Positions 21,449 through 32,705 of a DNA stretch of 64,000 bases are shown here, in pieces; position 1 is the first letter of the stretch; each line of letters begins with the position of its first letter. Source of the DNA: Hyphodiscus hymeniophilus (lineage: Eukaryota; Ascomycota; Leotiomycetes; Helotiales; Hyphodiscaceae); assembly GCA_016508695.1 (NCBI GenBank), contig VNKQ01000006.1:310001-374000 (forward strand), in the 5' to 3' direction. Below the pieces are notes generated by a model. The model did not search any database. It was not told the DNA's origin and saw only the letters and a list, made by a program, of their open reading frames with translations. Made by a program: the position numbers and the translations under genes.

Positions 21449-23808
21449 CTAACTCTTCGTTCCAGCCTTCACAGCAGCATCCTTTAGCATCTCAATGCCC
21501 ATCTCTCTCAATTTAAACTTTTGAATCTTCCCACTCGCCGTCTTCGGATAATCCTTGACCCAGAAGACGTATCTCGGCACCAGATGATTGCTCAGGTTCC
21601 CTCTAACCCACTCCCTTACGTCGTGTCTCGTTAAAGTCTTTGGTTGCGCTGTAGAAGGACCCGATTCTCCCTTTCCCTCTCCAATATCCCCGGTGAGGAT
21701 AGATGCAGTGCCCTGGTCCTGTATTTCTTTTTTGGCTTTTCGAAATGGTTCGATCAGTGGATCGCCTTCACCTGCATCGTCAACGCCAACCTTCACGTTC
21801 TTATGCACAACCACAAACGCAGCGACACACTCCCCGTACCTCTCGTCCGGTAAGCCCACCACACTCGCTTCAGACACGTGGTCATGCTTGAAGAGTACGT
21901 TCTCGACTTCCAGCGGATGGATGTTCTCCCCGCCTCTGATGATGAGATCCTTGATCCGTCCCGTAATTTTCACATATCCATCCTCATCCATAAGAGCTTC
22001 ATCGCCGGTATGCATCCATACTTTCTCCCTTTCGGTGCCCTGTTCATCCACATACTTCTCAATGGTACGGACTTCCTCCGTCCTCTCTTTGTCGCCCCAG
22101 TAGCCTTTCATGACCAAATACCCCGAGACAACGAGCTCACCTTTTTCTCCCCTGGGAAGAATTTCGCTGCGGTCGTTTGTCGATACGACTTTTGCTTCGA
22201 CATGCGGAAGTAAACGACCCACGGAGTCGATTCGTTTCTGAAGAGGGTCGTCGAGTGTTGTCATGCAGGATACGGGACTGGTTTCTGTCATGCCGTAGCA
22301 AATCGTCAGGCCGGTCAGATTGAGTGTTTTATGAAGCTTCTCCATCAGATTACTCGGCACACTATAGACTCTGATTAGCATGGGCTTTCGAATTTGGTCA
22401 TTTGAGTAGACGATTCAAGATCTTTAGACATGCCTGTCTCAAGAGCCTGGTTTTGGAGAGCAACATGCTCGGCGCAAACTCAACATACCTACTGCCTGCC
22501 GCAATGCCGGTCCTCAAATATTCGAACCCCAAATTTCCCACTCTGCCATTAGCTAGTAATTCCAGCTCTGCCACAAACATGGTAGCAACGCCATAAAGTG
22601 CCGTTGCCTTTTCCTCCTGTATACTCAGCAGCGTAGCCTCAGGATTAAACGCCTCGCTCGGGAACAAGATAGCAGACCCATGCGTTGCAGTCGCCATATA
22701 CCCCAGTATGCAACCGAAGCAGTGGAAGAGCGGTGGCGGACAGCATACGATGTCTGCTGTGGAAAGCCTCATGCGTGAGCCGATTGAAAATCCATTATTG
22801 AGAATAGAGCGGTGCGTTAGGCATGCTGCTTTTGGGGAGGAAGTTGTGCCGGATGTAAATTGGATGTTGACTATTTCGTCGCGGTGGAGTTCTGAATCTG
22901 GAATGATGTTCTGCCCCTTTCTCGAACTAGAGGCTAAGAGGTCTTCGAACCGGCTTGCCGCACCGAATGTCGATGTATTGATCCGACCTTCGGAATTATC
23001 TACCAGAATAATATTGTTGAGAGAGGGCACAGAAGCAGACTCCACTCTTGAAGATGAGAGATTGGGGACAAGGGCCTCAAGCATTGCCACATTCTCCCTT
23101 GGCGGTTTATACGGCAGGTTTGTTTCCAGTCCAATAATCAGATGGGCGGCTTCGAGGTGGGCGAGGGCTGATATGACTTGTGTTGCGTTAAAAGCTGGAT
23201 TAAGTGGCACCTGTTTCTTCCATCAGCATCTCTCGCCAAATCCAGATACAACCCGGTTCTCCCTCAGTAGCAACGAAAGGCATCCCAAAGCCCCTCATCC
23301 CGTCACAAGAAGGACCTACCAAGATAGCGCCCAATTTGAATAGTGCATACGTCAAACTCGCGAACTCCCACGAATTCCCCAGACTGACCGCCACTCGATC
23401 CCCCTTCCTAACACCGCGCTCCCTCAAGCCATGTGCCAGTACATTACTCCGCTCATCTAACTCTCTGTATGTCAATCGTTCATTCTGAGCTCGTGAGATG
23501 ACGGCTGTATGATCGCCATGTAGAGAGACGACTTGTTGGAAGTGTTGAGGGATCGTGAGTTCGAGGAGTGGTGGCTGAGGGGAGGTCAGCTGGGTTTTGG
23601 GGTCAAGAACGGAACGAAGAGAAAAGAGAGGAGGGAGACATACGGAGGCTGGACCGTAGGCATGGCTCATTGTTGCAAGATTCCTCTTCTCTTGGCTCCT
23701 TCTGAAGCCATTCCTGTAAACAATGGCCTGTCTGGAGCTCTTCAACACCAGCCTCGGGGTGCGAAGCGGGGTAGCTAGAGAGCTACTCGCTCTCAATCCA
23801 GCGGACAT
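21449..23808 (-). CDS. Acyl-CoA synthetase / AMP-dependent ligase, probably mitochondrial
   Basis: ANL-superfamily ligase activating a carboxylic acid to its CoA thioester with ATP, resembling ACSF2/medium-chain acyl-CoA ligases. Exons 23320-23808, 22489-23210 and 21449-22361 give 707 aa. The first 50 residues are rich in Arg and Ser and lack acidic residues until SQEKRN, like a mitochondrial presequence; there is no peroxisomal C-terminal SKL. The ATP loop is FTSGTTSSPKAACLTH (about 281-296), missing the usual Gly after PK. Other motifs are YGMTETSP, HTGDEALMDEDGYVKITGR, IIRGGENIHPLEVE, and the catalytic Lys in PKTASGKIQKFKLRE. A Gly/Ser/Pro linker (GEGKGESGPSTAQPKTLTRH) is inserted before the C-terminal subdomain. 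Substrate length cannot be read from the sequence. Confidence 0.92.
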
Positions 23809-24589
23809 TCTTACGATGCATTTCCTTATTGCTCTCTATGCTCTTCTGCTTGTCCGCTCAGAATCTCAAACCCTGCTCGATTGCCCAAGTTTACCTACAT
23901 ATTTTTGTAGAGGAAAGGAAGAAAGGAAAGAAAGTGAGAAAGGGAGGTGGAGTCTGAAATGCGGGGTTAAATCGTGGACCGGGGTCCAGCGCCGCCTGTC
24001 CCTGGAAATAAACTTGCGGAATGAAGCCCGGCATTTCAGGGTTCACCAGATAGGGAATGACGGAGAGGCGTACAGAAGAGAGTCTAAATCCTCACGACAG
24101 GATGATATTACCTAGGATGCAAGGTGATGCGACAAAATAATGTAGGATTGCCTCTCTTGTTACCACAAGATGTCTCTGATTTCTGACTCGACATAAGGCT
24201 GTCATCTACTCCTGTCCTTTAGGTTTGTGTTTCTGTATTTCTGTATTTCTGTATCTCTGTGTCTCCCCAATCCAACAATACACAAGTTTCAGCTCTTGAA
24301 ATTCGTGTGCTCCCCACGTAACATCCAACAAGACACGTATTTGTGTCCAACACTCACTCGCTATGATTCCATAGTTTTATGCCCGCACTCGTCCCTCAAA
24401 GATAGTCGCTCAATCCCAACCCAAGTCTATGATTTTTTAAAAAACAATTAGGTCCTGCCAGAATGTATTCGTATGCTTAACGCCGTTGATGCAAAGGATG
24501 ACCGCTCGAGAAATGCGATAGAAAGAAGATCCGACCCTGTACGCCGTCGTAGAATTATACAAAAGGTGCTCGTTGTTCGGACATTGCGG
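23809..24589. other. Intergenic, acyl-CoA ligase promoter
   Basis: 781 bp upstream of the ligase gene and downstream of the GT32 gene. It contains a short TTTCTGTA tandem repeat at 24230-24265. No gene was recognised. Confidence 0.6.
24230..24265 (+). repeat. TTTCTGTA microsatellite
   Basis: Three perfect copies of TTTCTGTA followed by a degenerate fourth (TCTCTGTG) and a partial fifth. Confidence 0.75.
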
Positions 24590-25792
24590 TCACCCAGATC
24601 CTCCGATGTGGCGCTCACTTTCTGGTTTCCATGTCCCTGCGAATACGACTTAGCATTTTGACATGAATCAAAGTGGGTGGGGCGGGAAAGACATACCTTC
24701 GAATTCGTGCTTCACAAAAGCCATAGGATCATCATAATCGCCAGCACCCATCTGTTGCACACCCGGACTGAAACTTGTAATCGGAAGGACAACCACATCA
24801 CCAACTTTCTTCGCAGCAGTCATGCCCGTGAAATCCCTCCATGTAATGTTTCCCTTTCCAGTACTCATATCAAAGTACCTCTCATCATTCATGTAATCAA
24901 AGATGGTATCCGTCCAGACGGCCGGTCCCGTGAACTCAATCACATTCTTATCCTTGAAAGACTTTAGGGAGCCATTGTTTTTCTTTTTCAGCGTCTCAAT
25001 TGTAATGTTGGCCACGATTTCACGGAGGACGGGATGTCCCGGCTTCGATTGAATCGTCCACTGGCAGAATTGAATGCGTCGAGAATACCACTCCGCCCAA
25101 TCAAGACGGTCTGGATCAGCTTCAATCCCAATAACCAATCCAATTGCGTTTCTCGGCACAGCTTCTGGTAACCATTCTGCGGCAGATCTCAACGCATTTG
25201 TGTCAATATCCGAGTAAATTCCCCCTCTGGCCAGCAGAATCAGGTAACGGAAGAAATCAGCTTTCAAAACCGCCAAGGGAAGCGAGTTGTAGGCTTCTAG
25301 CACCTCTGGAACAGATGTGTATAGGTGTCGTAGTAAATGCACTGCGACTTGATCGGTGATGACTTCGTGGATGAATCCTGGATGCTTCTCTGACCAACTT
25401 GCTTCCGCTGGCCGGAAATTCTCCCCAAAATCCCCTGAAGCTGGAGTGTACTTCCACGTCTGCCATATGTATGCCGGAAACTTCGACTCGACGTCGTAAG
25501 GAAATTGATATGCCAATTTGTCTGGTAATGATGCCCTTGACATGTCTTGTAATAGTCGTTGGCTTTGTGGTTTCTTGGGTCGCGCAGGAGGCATCCTGTT
25601 CGAGCTCGACGTTGATACCGGATTCGTTGGGGTGTACCCTGTCTTCGTTTGATCGTTTTGTGGCGACTGTCGTGAATCTTCATTGGCTTCGTACTTTGAA
25701 GGGACAGTAGTCGAAGAGTGTGTTCGTGTGACTAGGTAGAGCATCGTAAGGAAGAAGGCCGCAGCTATTAGGGCTCTCTTGAAGGTGAGCAT
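24590..25792 (-). CDS. GT32 glycosyltransferase (Och1-like), Golgi type II membrane protein
   Basis: Glycosyltransferase family 32 (DXD sugar-binding) protein related to Och1/Hoc1 alpha-1,6-mannosyltransferases that build N-glycan outer chains. Exons 24697-25792 and 24590-24636 give 380 aa. The short second exon supplies the conserved end, joining HEFEG to TWKPESERHIGGSG; reading through the intron instead gives an unrelated tail. The start is MLTFKRALIAAAFFL. Residues 7-22 form a signal anchor, followed by a Ser/Thr/Pro stem (25-90). The catalytic domain starts at FPAYIWQTWK (105-114). LARGGIYSDIDT carries the DXD (Asp195, Asp197). FTGPAVWTDTIFDY follows. Donor and acceptor sugars are inferred from the family. 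A first intron elsewhere is not needed. Confidence 0.92.
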
Positions 25793-28617
25793 GATGAATG
25801 AAGTGAAAGCGTCGTCGGGGTGAAGTAGTTCTGAAAACAACAGAAACTGGGTACAATCTTGCTATGTGCAAGAGAATTGATAAAGGAGCGATGGCAGTTT
25901 ACTCCCGTCGGCGTCAGGTCGTTGTCCTCGAAAAAGTGTGGATTTCGAAAGGCTGCTGATCGCCAAGAGAAGGCTGTGTAGCCTGTGGTTTTTGCTTTCG
26001 TTTCGCGTTTGACGGAACGGTTGATGATCGCCAAGTATTATGCCGTGCGGCCTGCTCTGGCACTGAAGATCGCTGGTCTGTTGCAGACGAGGTTGGAGTT
26101 GGGATGAGGTGAAGTTGGAGGATTAATGCGATTCTGTTGGGTCCATTCGAGTAGAGGTACTCGTAAGAGTAAGCTGTCCGAATTCGTATTTTCTGCCCCC
26201 CCTACGAGTACTTGGCTACTCTATTTGGTGGCTTTTGCCAAGCGATAAATCTTGAAACAACCCGATGGCACGGCAAGTCAACGTCCACTCAAAATCGAGT
26301 AACGGAGCCTCCACAGAAGAGAGCAGCGTGTAAGAAATATATATGAGGATATTCACAACAGCCAAATATGAATTGCCTGCGGCGACAATTGGTTGGAACT
26401 TACACCGAGACTATTTCATTTAATGCGTTGTGTTCTTGACAGTCCTCCAGCTTTTGAGGGACACAGATCGCCTGCATCAACGGCCGCGTAATATCTTACG
26501 ACCAAGATGCACCCTTACGTCAATATCGATAACCCTGGAGTTCATAGTCTCTACTCTACCTCCGTACAGTCCAAGAACTAGGACGATTCTCTGAAAGGAC
26601 TTTTCTCACATATCACTTGGTTTGGGGTTTGCGCAATATATCTTAGTCTATCTAGGTAGGTGGTTTCTGGTTCGAAGGCTTCTCTCACTGGAACTCAATA
26701 CAATGAACAATTTAACGTTGCACAATAACCTCTAATCTTGTTACTGGTACAGGTATGTATCACCATATTCCTCTGGAATCAATCTCACATCGATCATGAT
26801 ACTAAGATCCACCCAGAGAGATTATTGTACCCTCAATGACCATTGACCTCACCTTGGTCCTTGTTCGCTCCCTTCCCCACCCCTTCGTTAGGATCGAGAA
26901 GCAGGGGATGACAGCTGGCCCTCAAGTATCAATCTGGGAAACCCATATTCGGAATACAAGCCAATTCATCTGCTTCGTTTTAGTATCAGATGAGTAGCCT
27001 CTAAACATGGAATTGAAAGCTGATGAAGACTAGATTTTCCCCTCCAACCTAATTAAACATGTATCCTTTCTAAGTAGCCTCTTAAGCACTGGATTGCGAA
27101 TTTACGGCGAGTAGAAATTAATACCTCCAGCGTTAGGATCTAGCTGGAATTGGTCAATTTAAGACATCAAGTACCAAATTGCACCTAAAGTCACAAAGCG
27201 TAATTGCAACCTCCAACCCGCCGACCCAGTGCCTGTCCTAGCATCAACATTCATCTGCCGGGCCTTCTCCCCCACCCAAACTCTCCGACGCACAACATTC
27301 CAGCCCGTCCAGCCACAAATCCCGTGATTCTTCAGAAAAACAATAGCTCAGTACTCGAGTATCCAAGTTCCAATAAACGAGTTCAATCCCCAAATCAATC
27401 CCTTTCTCTCCCTTTGATTTTCCAACCCAGACTCCCGATATCTTGCGCTCCTTATGCTACTAACCCACTGTCTTTGCCTATCAAGGTCACACCCATACTC
27501 TCACTGTAACGGAATCATCCTATATTAAGGTTCCCACTTCATCTCATCGAATGGATAGATCATTACACCGACTCGGATCACGGAACACGGACGACGATCA
27601 AACGCAATCGAGCTAGGTGATGAAACGAGGCCGAATATCACGATCGACACGCCGCAATAGAGCCGCTGGGAGTGACGTGAATAAGTTCATGTCGCCCCTC
27701 GGACGGGTTGATCTTCTGTATTACGTTGAGGGTGGATTGACTGTTGAAGAAGGTGGGCAGGCCTCGAGAATCGAGAATATCTCTTTTGTGGTTTGACAAA
27801 ACAATAAGCTCAGGATTCCGAGCTACCTCAGGGGTTTCTTGTGAAGCTATAACTTCAATTCTTCAGTTCTTTAGATCGAAGCGCGACGAATACTATTGGT
27901 TCACGAGATGAGAAAGTTGACAAGTTACCAACTCGAGCTTCAGTCAATGAAAGTAGCAGACAGTTTACGGTATCAGCTTCCTTGGCTTTACTACTGGTTC
28001 CAAGTTTTCACTACTTCTCCTTTCCTAGAATCTCAATGGCTGTATTAAGAGGCACCTAAGTTACTCTGAGATAGGAGCAAAGGTTATCAATGGGAAGTAT
28101 GTATTTTGAGTCTTCTTGACGGTGGAGTGGATAATCAACGGCGGGGGTTTGACGTGAGTGGTCTTAAGGTACCCAGAGATTTACGTCGGACTTGATAGGA
28201 GCATAGTAGCTGTAGTATGACCTTCGACTTCGAGTCTTTTCCTAAACTAATATTTAGCGGTAAGGTATGTTCTGCAATTTTCGAGTCCAGTAATTTTGTC
28301 AAGACACCTGAGTTGTTGGAAGTTGAACACAGCTTTACAAGTAAGAACGAGCTCGACATAAGGCGTAAATTTGAAGTAAATTAAATAAAATAGTACCGAT
28401 ATAAATCCCAAAAAAACCCCATTCCCTTCACAGCCTATTTATGCCAGTTTCGCCACGCCGTCCGGAAGCCAGAAAGCATCTGCCTTATATCCAGAACCCA
28501 GTTCAATGCCAGATTGATCCCAACCCAGTCCACTCATGCCATTGTCCTTTAAATCCCGTTACGGAACCCAAAAGTAAACCTCCTTATTATCAACTCCTCT
28601 TCACCGTATTCCTCCTC
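25793..28617. other. Gene-poor region, 2.8 kb
   Basis: Long upstream region of the GT32 gene. The only forward open frame over 100 codons (27204-27509) starts at TTG, is Pro/Ser-rich and unconvincing. I see no RNA gene, transposon or repeat. Confidence 0.5.
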
Positions 28618-29271
28618 TCAATCCCTCCCTTTATGAACCCCCAACCTCTTCGCAAGCTTATGCCTTTTCCCACCCTCCACCTCCTCTCTAAACTTCTTCC
28701 AACTCTTATCTCTCTCTTCCCAATCACTCATGTGCGCAAGCAACCAATCCCACCTCTTATCCTCAGCCTCGAGCACATTCCACCCATTCTCCCTCTTCAA
28801 CCTCTCCTGCCTCGCCTCCTCCGCCGCCACCTCGCCCACCAAGTGCGGGTCCTCAAGCGTCCGGATACTGCGCTCACGTCCCTCGTCATCGATGCGACGC
28901 TTCATCTGCGCGAAGCCTTCCTCGCGGCTCAGCGCCGCCGTCAGGAGAGAGGCCTGTTCCTGGATCGTGACGGATTGGGCCCGCCGTTGGGCGACCGAGT
29001 GGTAGTGGCGTGCATTGGGACTTGTACGGACTAGATGGGGGACGCGGAAGGCGTCGAGGGAGGGTGTTGAGCTCGCGCGTGGGGAGGGCGAGGCGTAGGG
29101 TGAGGGGAGACCACTGTTGTTTCTTGGAGAGCTTCGAGGAGCTGGGGATGGGATTGTTGAGACGTAGGTTGGAGCTGCGGAGACGTAAGATGGCGCGGCG
29201 CTTCTGATTGATGCTGTATCGAAGTCTTGAGATCGAAGAGGTTCTCGTGGTGTGTAGGGAGGAAGATCCAT
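28618..29271 (-). CDS. Conserved hypothetical protein, Ser/Pro-rich N-terminus, charged C-terminus
   Basis: Single-exon protein of 217 aa starting MDLPPYTPREPLRSQDFD. No named domain is recognised. The N-terminal 90 residues are disordered-looking, with repeated Ser-Ala-Ala-Pro units (SAAPSYVSAAPTYVS) and many Ser-Pro sites that could be phosphorylated. The second half is highly charged and probably helical: TALSREEGFAQMKRRIDDEG, EEARQERLKRENGWNVL and WLLAHMSDWEERDKSWKKF, ending in a basic KRHKLAKRLG. There is no signal peptide or membrane span. The opposite strand is open for 197 codons because of biased composition; the minus reading has the more natural start, composition and end. Function unknown. 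Confidence 0.72.
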   Translation of the reverse strand: MDLPPYTPREPLRSQDFDTASIRSAAPSYVSAAPTYVSTIPSPAPRSSPRNNSGLPSPYASPSPRASSTPSLDAFRVPHLVRTSPNARHYHSVAQRRAQSVTIQEQASLLTAALSREEGFAQMKRRIDDEGRERSIRTLEDPHLVGEVAAEEARQERLKRENGWNVLEAEDKRWDWLLAHMSDWEERDKSWKKFREEVEGGKRHKLAKRLGVHKGRD

Positions 29272-29918
29272 GGTAGTGGTTGATGCACGATAAGGATAAG
29301 CCTGGGTTTGAGATGTAGATTATCCAGGTTTCAGTGTCATGAGGGATTATCTAGAGAGGAGAAGCTGTGGAAGGGCGGTTGGTATGAGTACACTTTACAA
29401 TTCCTCCAAGTACGTCCACATTATTCTGGAAGCGTATCGATATGTGTAGGCTGTGGAAGTGGTCAGGCAGTAGTGCGGGGAATGGATGAAGCTTATTGGA
29501 AACCCGCTATTGGCCGGACTCCTCGTCAATCTGTTGATTTCCGTACCCTGTGGGGTAAGTGACGATAAGGGGGAACTTTTTGGTCATGTGAGGTTTGAAT
29601 GAAGTTCTTTGATGGACTTTTACTATAATTATGTGCTATTGTAGTAGAGCTTCAAGATAGTGTAAGTCACCTTGGCTCTTGAATAAGAAGAAAGAATCTG
29701 TGAAGTTCGGGGAGGCAACTGAGAAAGCTGCACCTTTGCAAATGAATACGGTAATATTATATATAGCAGTTAGTGCAAGATAGAATAATGTTTATGCCAC
29801 ATCTAACGTGGCAAGTGACCCTTGGCCTATGCTGCCACCCAATCATACTTCCCTTTCGCCGTATGGTCACACTCTGCCCGATTGAAAACCTATGTTCAAC
29901 CTATACCTATACCTACAC
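29272..29918. other. Intergenic
   Basis: No supported gene. A short degenerate CCTATA-type repeat lies near 29898-29922. Open frames at 29308-29562 and 29773-29955 are featureless. Confidence 0.5.
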
Positions 29919-30890
29919 CTACGAGGTCGTTAAAAAGTTCCAGAAGCTCGTATAAGATGGTCCTGGGGAGGCTAGATACCAGCGATTGTGCCGATCCCAA
30001 TGCCAGACAATGCCATCCGACCCTTGATGAACAAGTCGGTTTTGCCTTCTTGAGAATAGCTTGAATTTATTATCAGCAGTGAGCTCATCCACTGACACTT
30101 CCGCTTGCTCTTCGAAGTTTCTTCGAATGTCTCCTGCATGGTGGGGATGATGTACGCGTTCAATAGACATAGCAATATGACTTTGCCATTTCGTATCTGT
30201 AGAGTCTAGACCGGCACCCAGATTAATCCATCTCGTGACAATCACCGCGAAGCCTCGATTTCCAAAGTCTGTCGCATCTAAGGTATAGTCCATCCAACAT
30301 CGAGGGCATTGTAGTGTTGGCGTACGACACTTCTCTCGAGCTTCGAGCTGGTTGAGTCTACATCTCACCAGATCAGATAGTCTGGTGTCCGCCGAAGACG
30401 TAAGTCGTGTATGTATACAGATACCATTCGATAAGCTATCCTCAACCAAGTCGTTGATGAATTCATTGCGTCGGCTCCAAGTGAGTAACATCCATTTCTG
30501 AGACCGCATCAGAAGATCATTGGAGACAATCTGGGCATCGACAGATAATAGTGTGACTTTCTCCTAGGTCCTCTCATATAAAACCTCTAGGTGCTGAAAG
30601 GCCTCGAGAGGAAATCCAATGTCAGTGCCGCAATAGTGCTGCTTATTGCTAACTGGACATGAGGAAAACATATCCGATACCGCGACAGGAATAGTTGAGA
30701 AAATGCTTGGCTCAGCCAGGTACAACGCGGGTCCAAGTACCCTGTACTTATCCAGGGCCATTTGATCGCACTCATTCGATGAAGGCGGGAACATTCCTGA
30801 CATGTGAAGTGCTGAGGAAGATCTTTCGCTAACGATGACAGAAATGCGAGCCGGACACCGGGTGCTTCACTTTGTAAAGACTTCCAAGAG
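29919..30890 (-). pseudogene. Broken gene, F-box-associated-type Cys protein
   Basis: One protein can be followed on the minus strand through at least two lesions. From about 30890 the frame reads APGVRLAFLSSLAKDL then HFTCQECSRLHRM and RYRICFPHVQLA. Near 30641-30647 the frame must shift by one base to continue as KQHYCGTDIGFPLEAFQHLE. An in-frame TAG (30564-30566) then interrupts the block between LEVLYERT and EKVTLLSVDAQIV. After it the frame is open to 29919 (196 further codons), including LQCPRCWMDYTLDATDFGN. The C-x2-C...LH pattern and the layout resemble fungal F-box-associated proteins as I recall them; that assignment is weak. The N-terminal part upstream of 30890 cannot be traced confidently. 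It is most likely a pseudogene; sequencing error would need two independent events. Confidence 0.6.
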
Positions 30891-32435
30891 GTTCATTCTT
30901 GTGCCGCATATGAGACGGTTTCTATGCCAAGAAGGTACTAGTGCCAGCCTCGTCAGACCCATCCCATCTTTATTTTGGACATCAACTTTCAAGCGGAGCT
31001 GGTGGAGACCCCAGCAAGGGGATTTCATTTGTGTCGATGTTTCTACCAGCACGTTCCGAAGGGGAGTCTGGCCGACAATTGTGTTGTCCGTCTTCGCAAG
31101 TTCACCCATTTCGCCCACTCCGCCCAGCTTTGCTTGTGGTGCGAGCTGTTGCCTGGACAGTGGAGGAAAAGAAGGCGGACGAGGCATCCAGCATAATGAC
31201 AGCCAGGTCTACGAACGAGAAGCCCGCCCCGAGGCTTTTGGGCGCAAAGAGACTGGGCAGCTTCTTGTGCCTTGTGCTATTGAGCGGTGAGGGGCCTTGG
31301 GCAGGCTGAGATGCCCATCGGTGAGAATTTTGAGCTACCGCTCTGTCTGTGACGGCATCTGGAATGTTGTTGCATAAGTTACGAGTTGAGCCTTGGGAAG
31401 TGCAAGGGCAGTGCTTCTGAACAGCGGCAATATGAATGCACTGCGCAACGATGTAATTCACGCGCCTTGGAAGGATAGGGTTGTCTTTTGATACCTCTGG
31501 TCTCCCCTAGGCTCTCGCACGACCTGGGCGTCTCACATCTGGGCTTCACACTACCAGGGTTGAGCACATGGCGAGCTGGGATGTTTCTGCATGGTACCTC
31601 TATTGGGAGGACTGGGAAGCCCCTCTGCCAATATGAAGGCTATGCCGTTCACCCTCAAGTTGTTGGATCTTTCGTGTGTAGCGGTGGCTTTCGAGTCCGA
31701 GGCAATTGATGCAGATTTGGCTGCGGCGTGTGGCTGTACTGCTGCATATCTAGATTAAAGCCAGTCTTTTGCTGGGTAACGTTGAGATCTGGTGGGGTGT
31801 AGTGGTCCTCACGTTAAGGGGCTGACTTGACGCGCTTGCTGCGCAATTCCAACGTCGTTGTCGACACGAGGCGGGAGAATGCTAGTTCAGCACTCTGAAA
31901 GGTTGAGAATCGAGGCGAAGTCAGGCTGCTTACTTGCATATCGAAATGGCAGTGTTGAATGTCGAAGTCTCAAGGCATATCACTATTAGCCACCGAAGAA
32001 GGACTTCACAAGTTCAGAAATCATAAGTGCTGCAGCAGAATCATTAATTGACCAAGCAGTATCTCTATCCTGAGCCATGAATGCATGCCAATGCCAAAGC
32101 AAAGACCCATTCCATCTTATAGGAAACCTCAATGAGCCAAAATGAAGAAATCGGGTATCATCCAGGACCTTGCTGATGCAAGAGTCACCCGTAAGGCCCT
32201 GCGCTAAATGCTAACTAACCGTGACGAATGCCACTCCAGCACAGTACTTCCTTCTACTCACGCCCAGACACGACTTTGTCCCAGAAGTCCGACCCTACTT
32301 GCAGATCCACGTTTTGATAACCCTTGAAGGGTGGCCCCAAGTGAAGATTATGCAACCATGCTACCTGCAATGACAATGTCCTTTAGCACAGGCATTAGCT
32401 GATGACAAGAAATGAATGAGATGGTAGACTGACCC
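30891..32435. other. Gene-poor region
   Basis: May contain remnants of the N-terminus of the broken gene. Minus-strand open frames at 30867-31187 and 31102-31461 and overlapping plus-strand frames all lack recognisable domains. No repeats were recognised. Confidence 0.4.
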
Positions 32436-32705
32436 CTAGGACTTTGTCTTCGAGGAAGCTCGATGTTTGTTGGTAACGACGTGGCAAGCGGTGCATCGGA
32501 TGTGCCCGCAGATATATCCTTCGGGCCTGACGTTTTGGCATTGGTCCTGTTCGGTGCTCATACCACCAGATTGTGGAATCCCGTAAGCATCAACGCATCG
32601 ACAGCACGTCCAAATGTGTGTGTAAGCCCGTTTCTTTGGTGGTGCACCAAGCGTGTGGCTGCGACGTTTGTTGCCATGATGGTGAAGATCTGGGCTGGCA
32701 CTCAT
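32436..32705 (-). CDS. Small Cys-rich protein, paralogue 1
   Basis: 89-aa single-exon protein starting MSASPDLHHHGNKRRSHTLG. After a basic N-terminus, it shows IWTCCRCVDAYGIPQSGGMS, then a second group CGHIRCTACH. The pattern W-x-C-x2-C ... C-x-H-x-(R/K)-C-x2-C recurs in the genes at 35581, 36729 and 44723, all on the same strand, and shares GMST with two of them. The arrangement suggests one zinc-binding module of treble-clef or ribbon type. There is no signal peptide, so it is probably intracellular. Function unknown. Confidence 0.6.
   Translation of the reverse strand: MSASPDLHHHGNKRRSHTLGAPPKKRAYTHIWTCCRCVDAYGIPQSGGMSTEQDQCQNVRPEGYICGHIRCTACHVVTNKHRASSKTKS

Noticed and set aside
21588..22103. 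171-codon forward open frame within the acyl-CoA ligase
   Set aside because: Antisense shadow of conserved ligase motifs.
28441..29034. 197-codon forward open frame
   Set aside because: Overlaps the minus-strand 217-aa gene; its Pro/Leu/Arg-rich composition is the shadow of that gene's Ser/Glu/Arg codons.
30564..30803. Treating the TAG in the 29919-30890 gene as part of an intron
   Set aside because: A GT-AG pair can be found, but it would remove the conserved-looking KQHYCGTDIGFPLEAFQHLE block and would not explain the separate frameshift.
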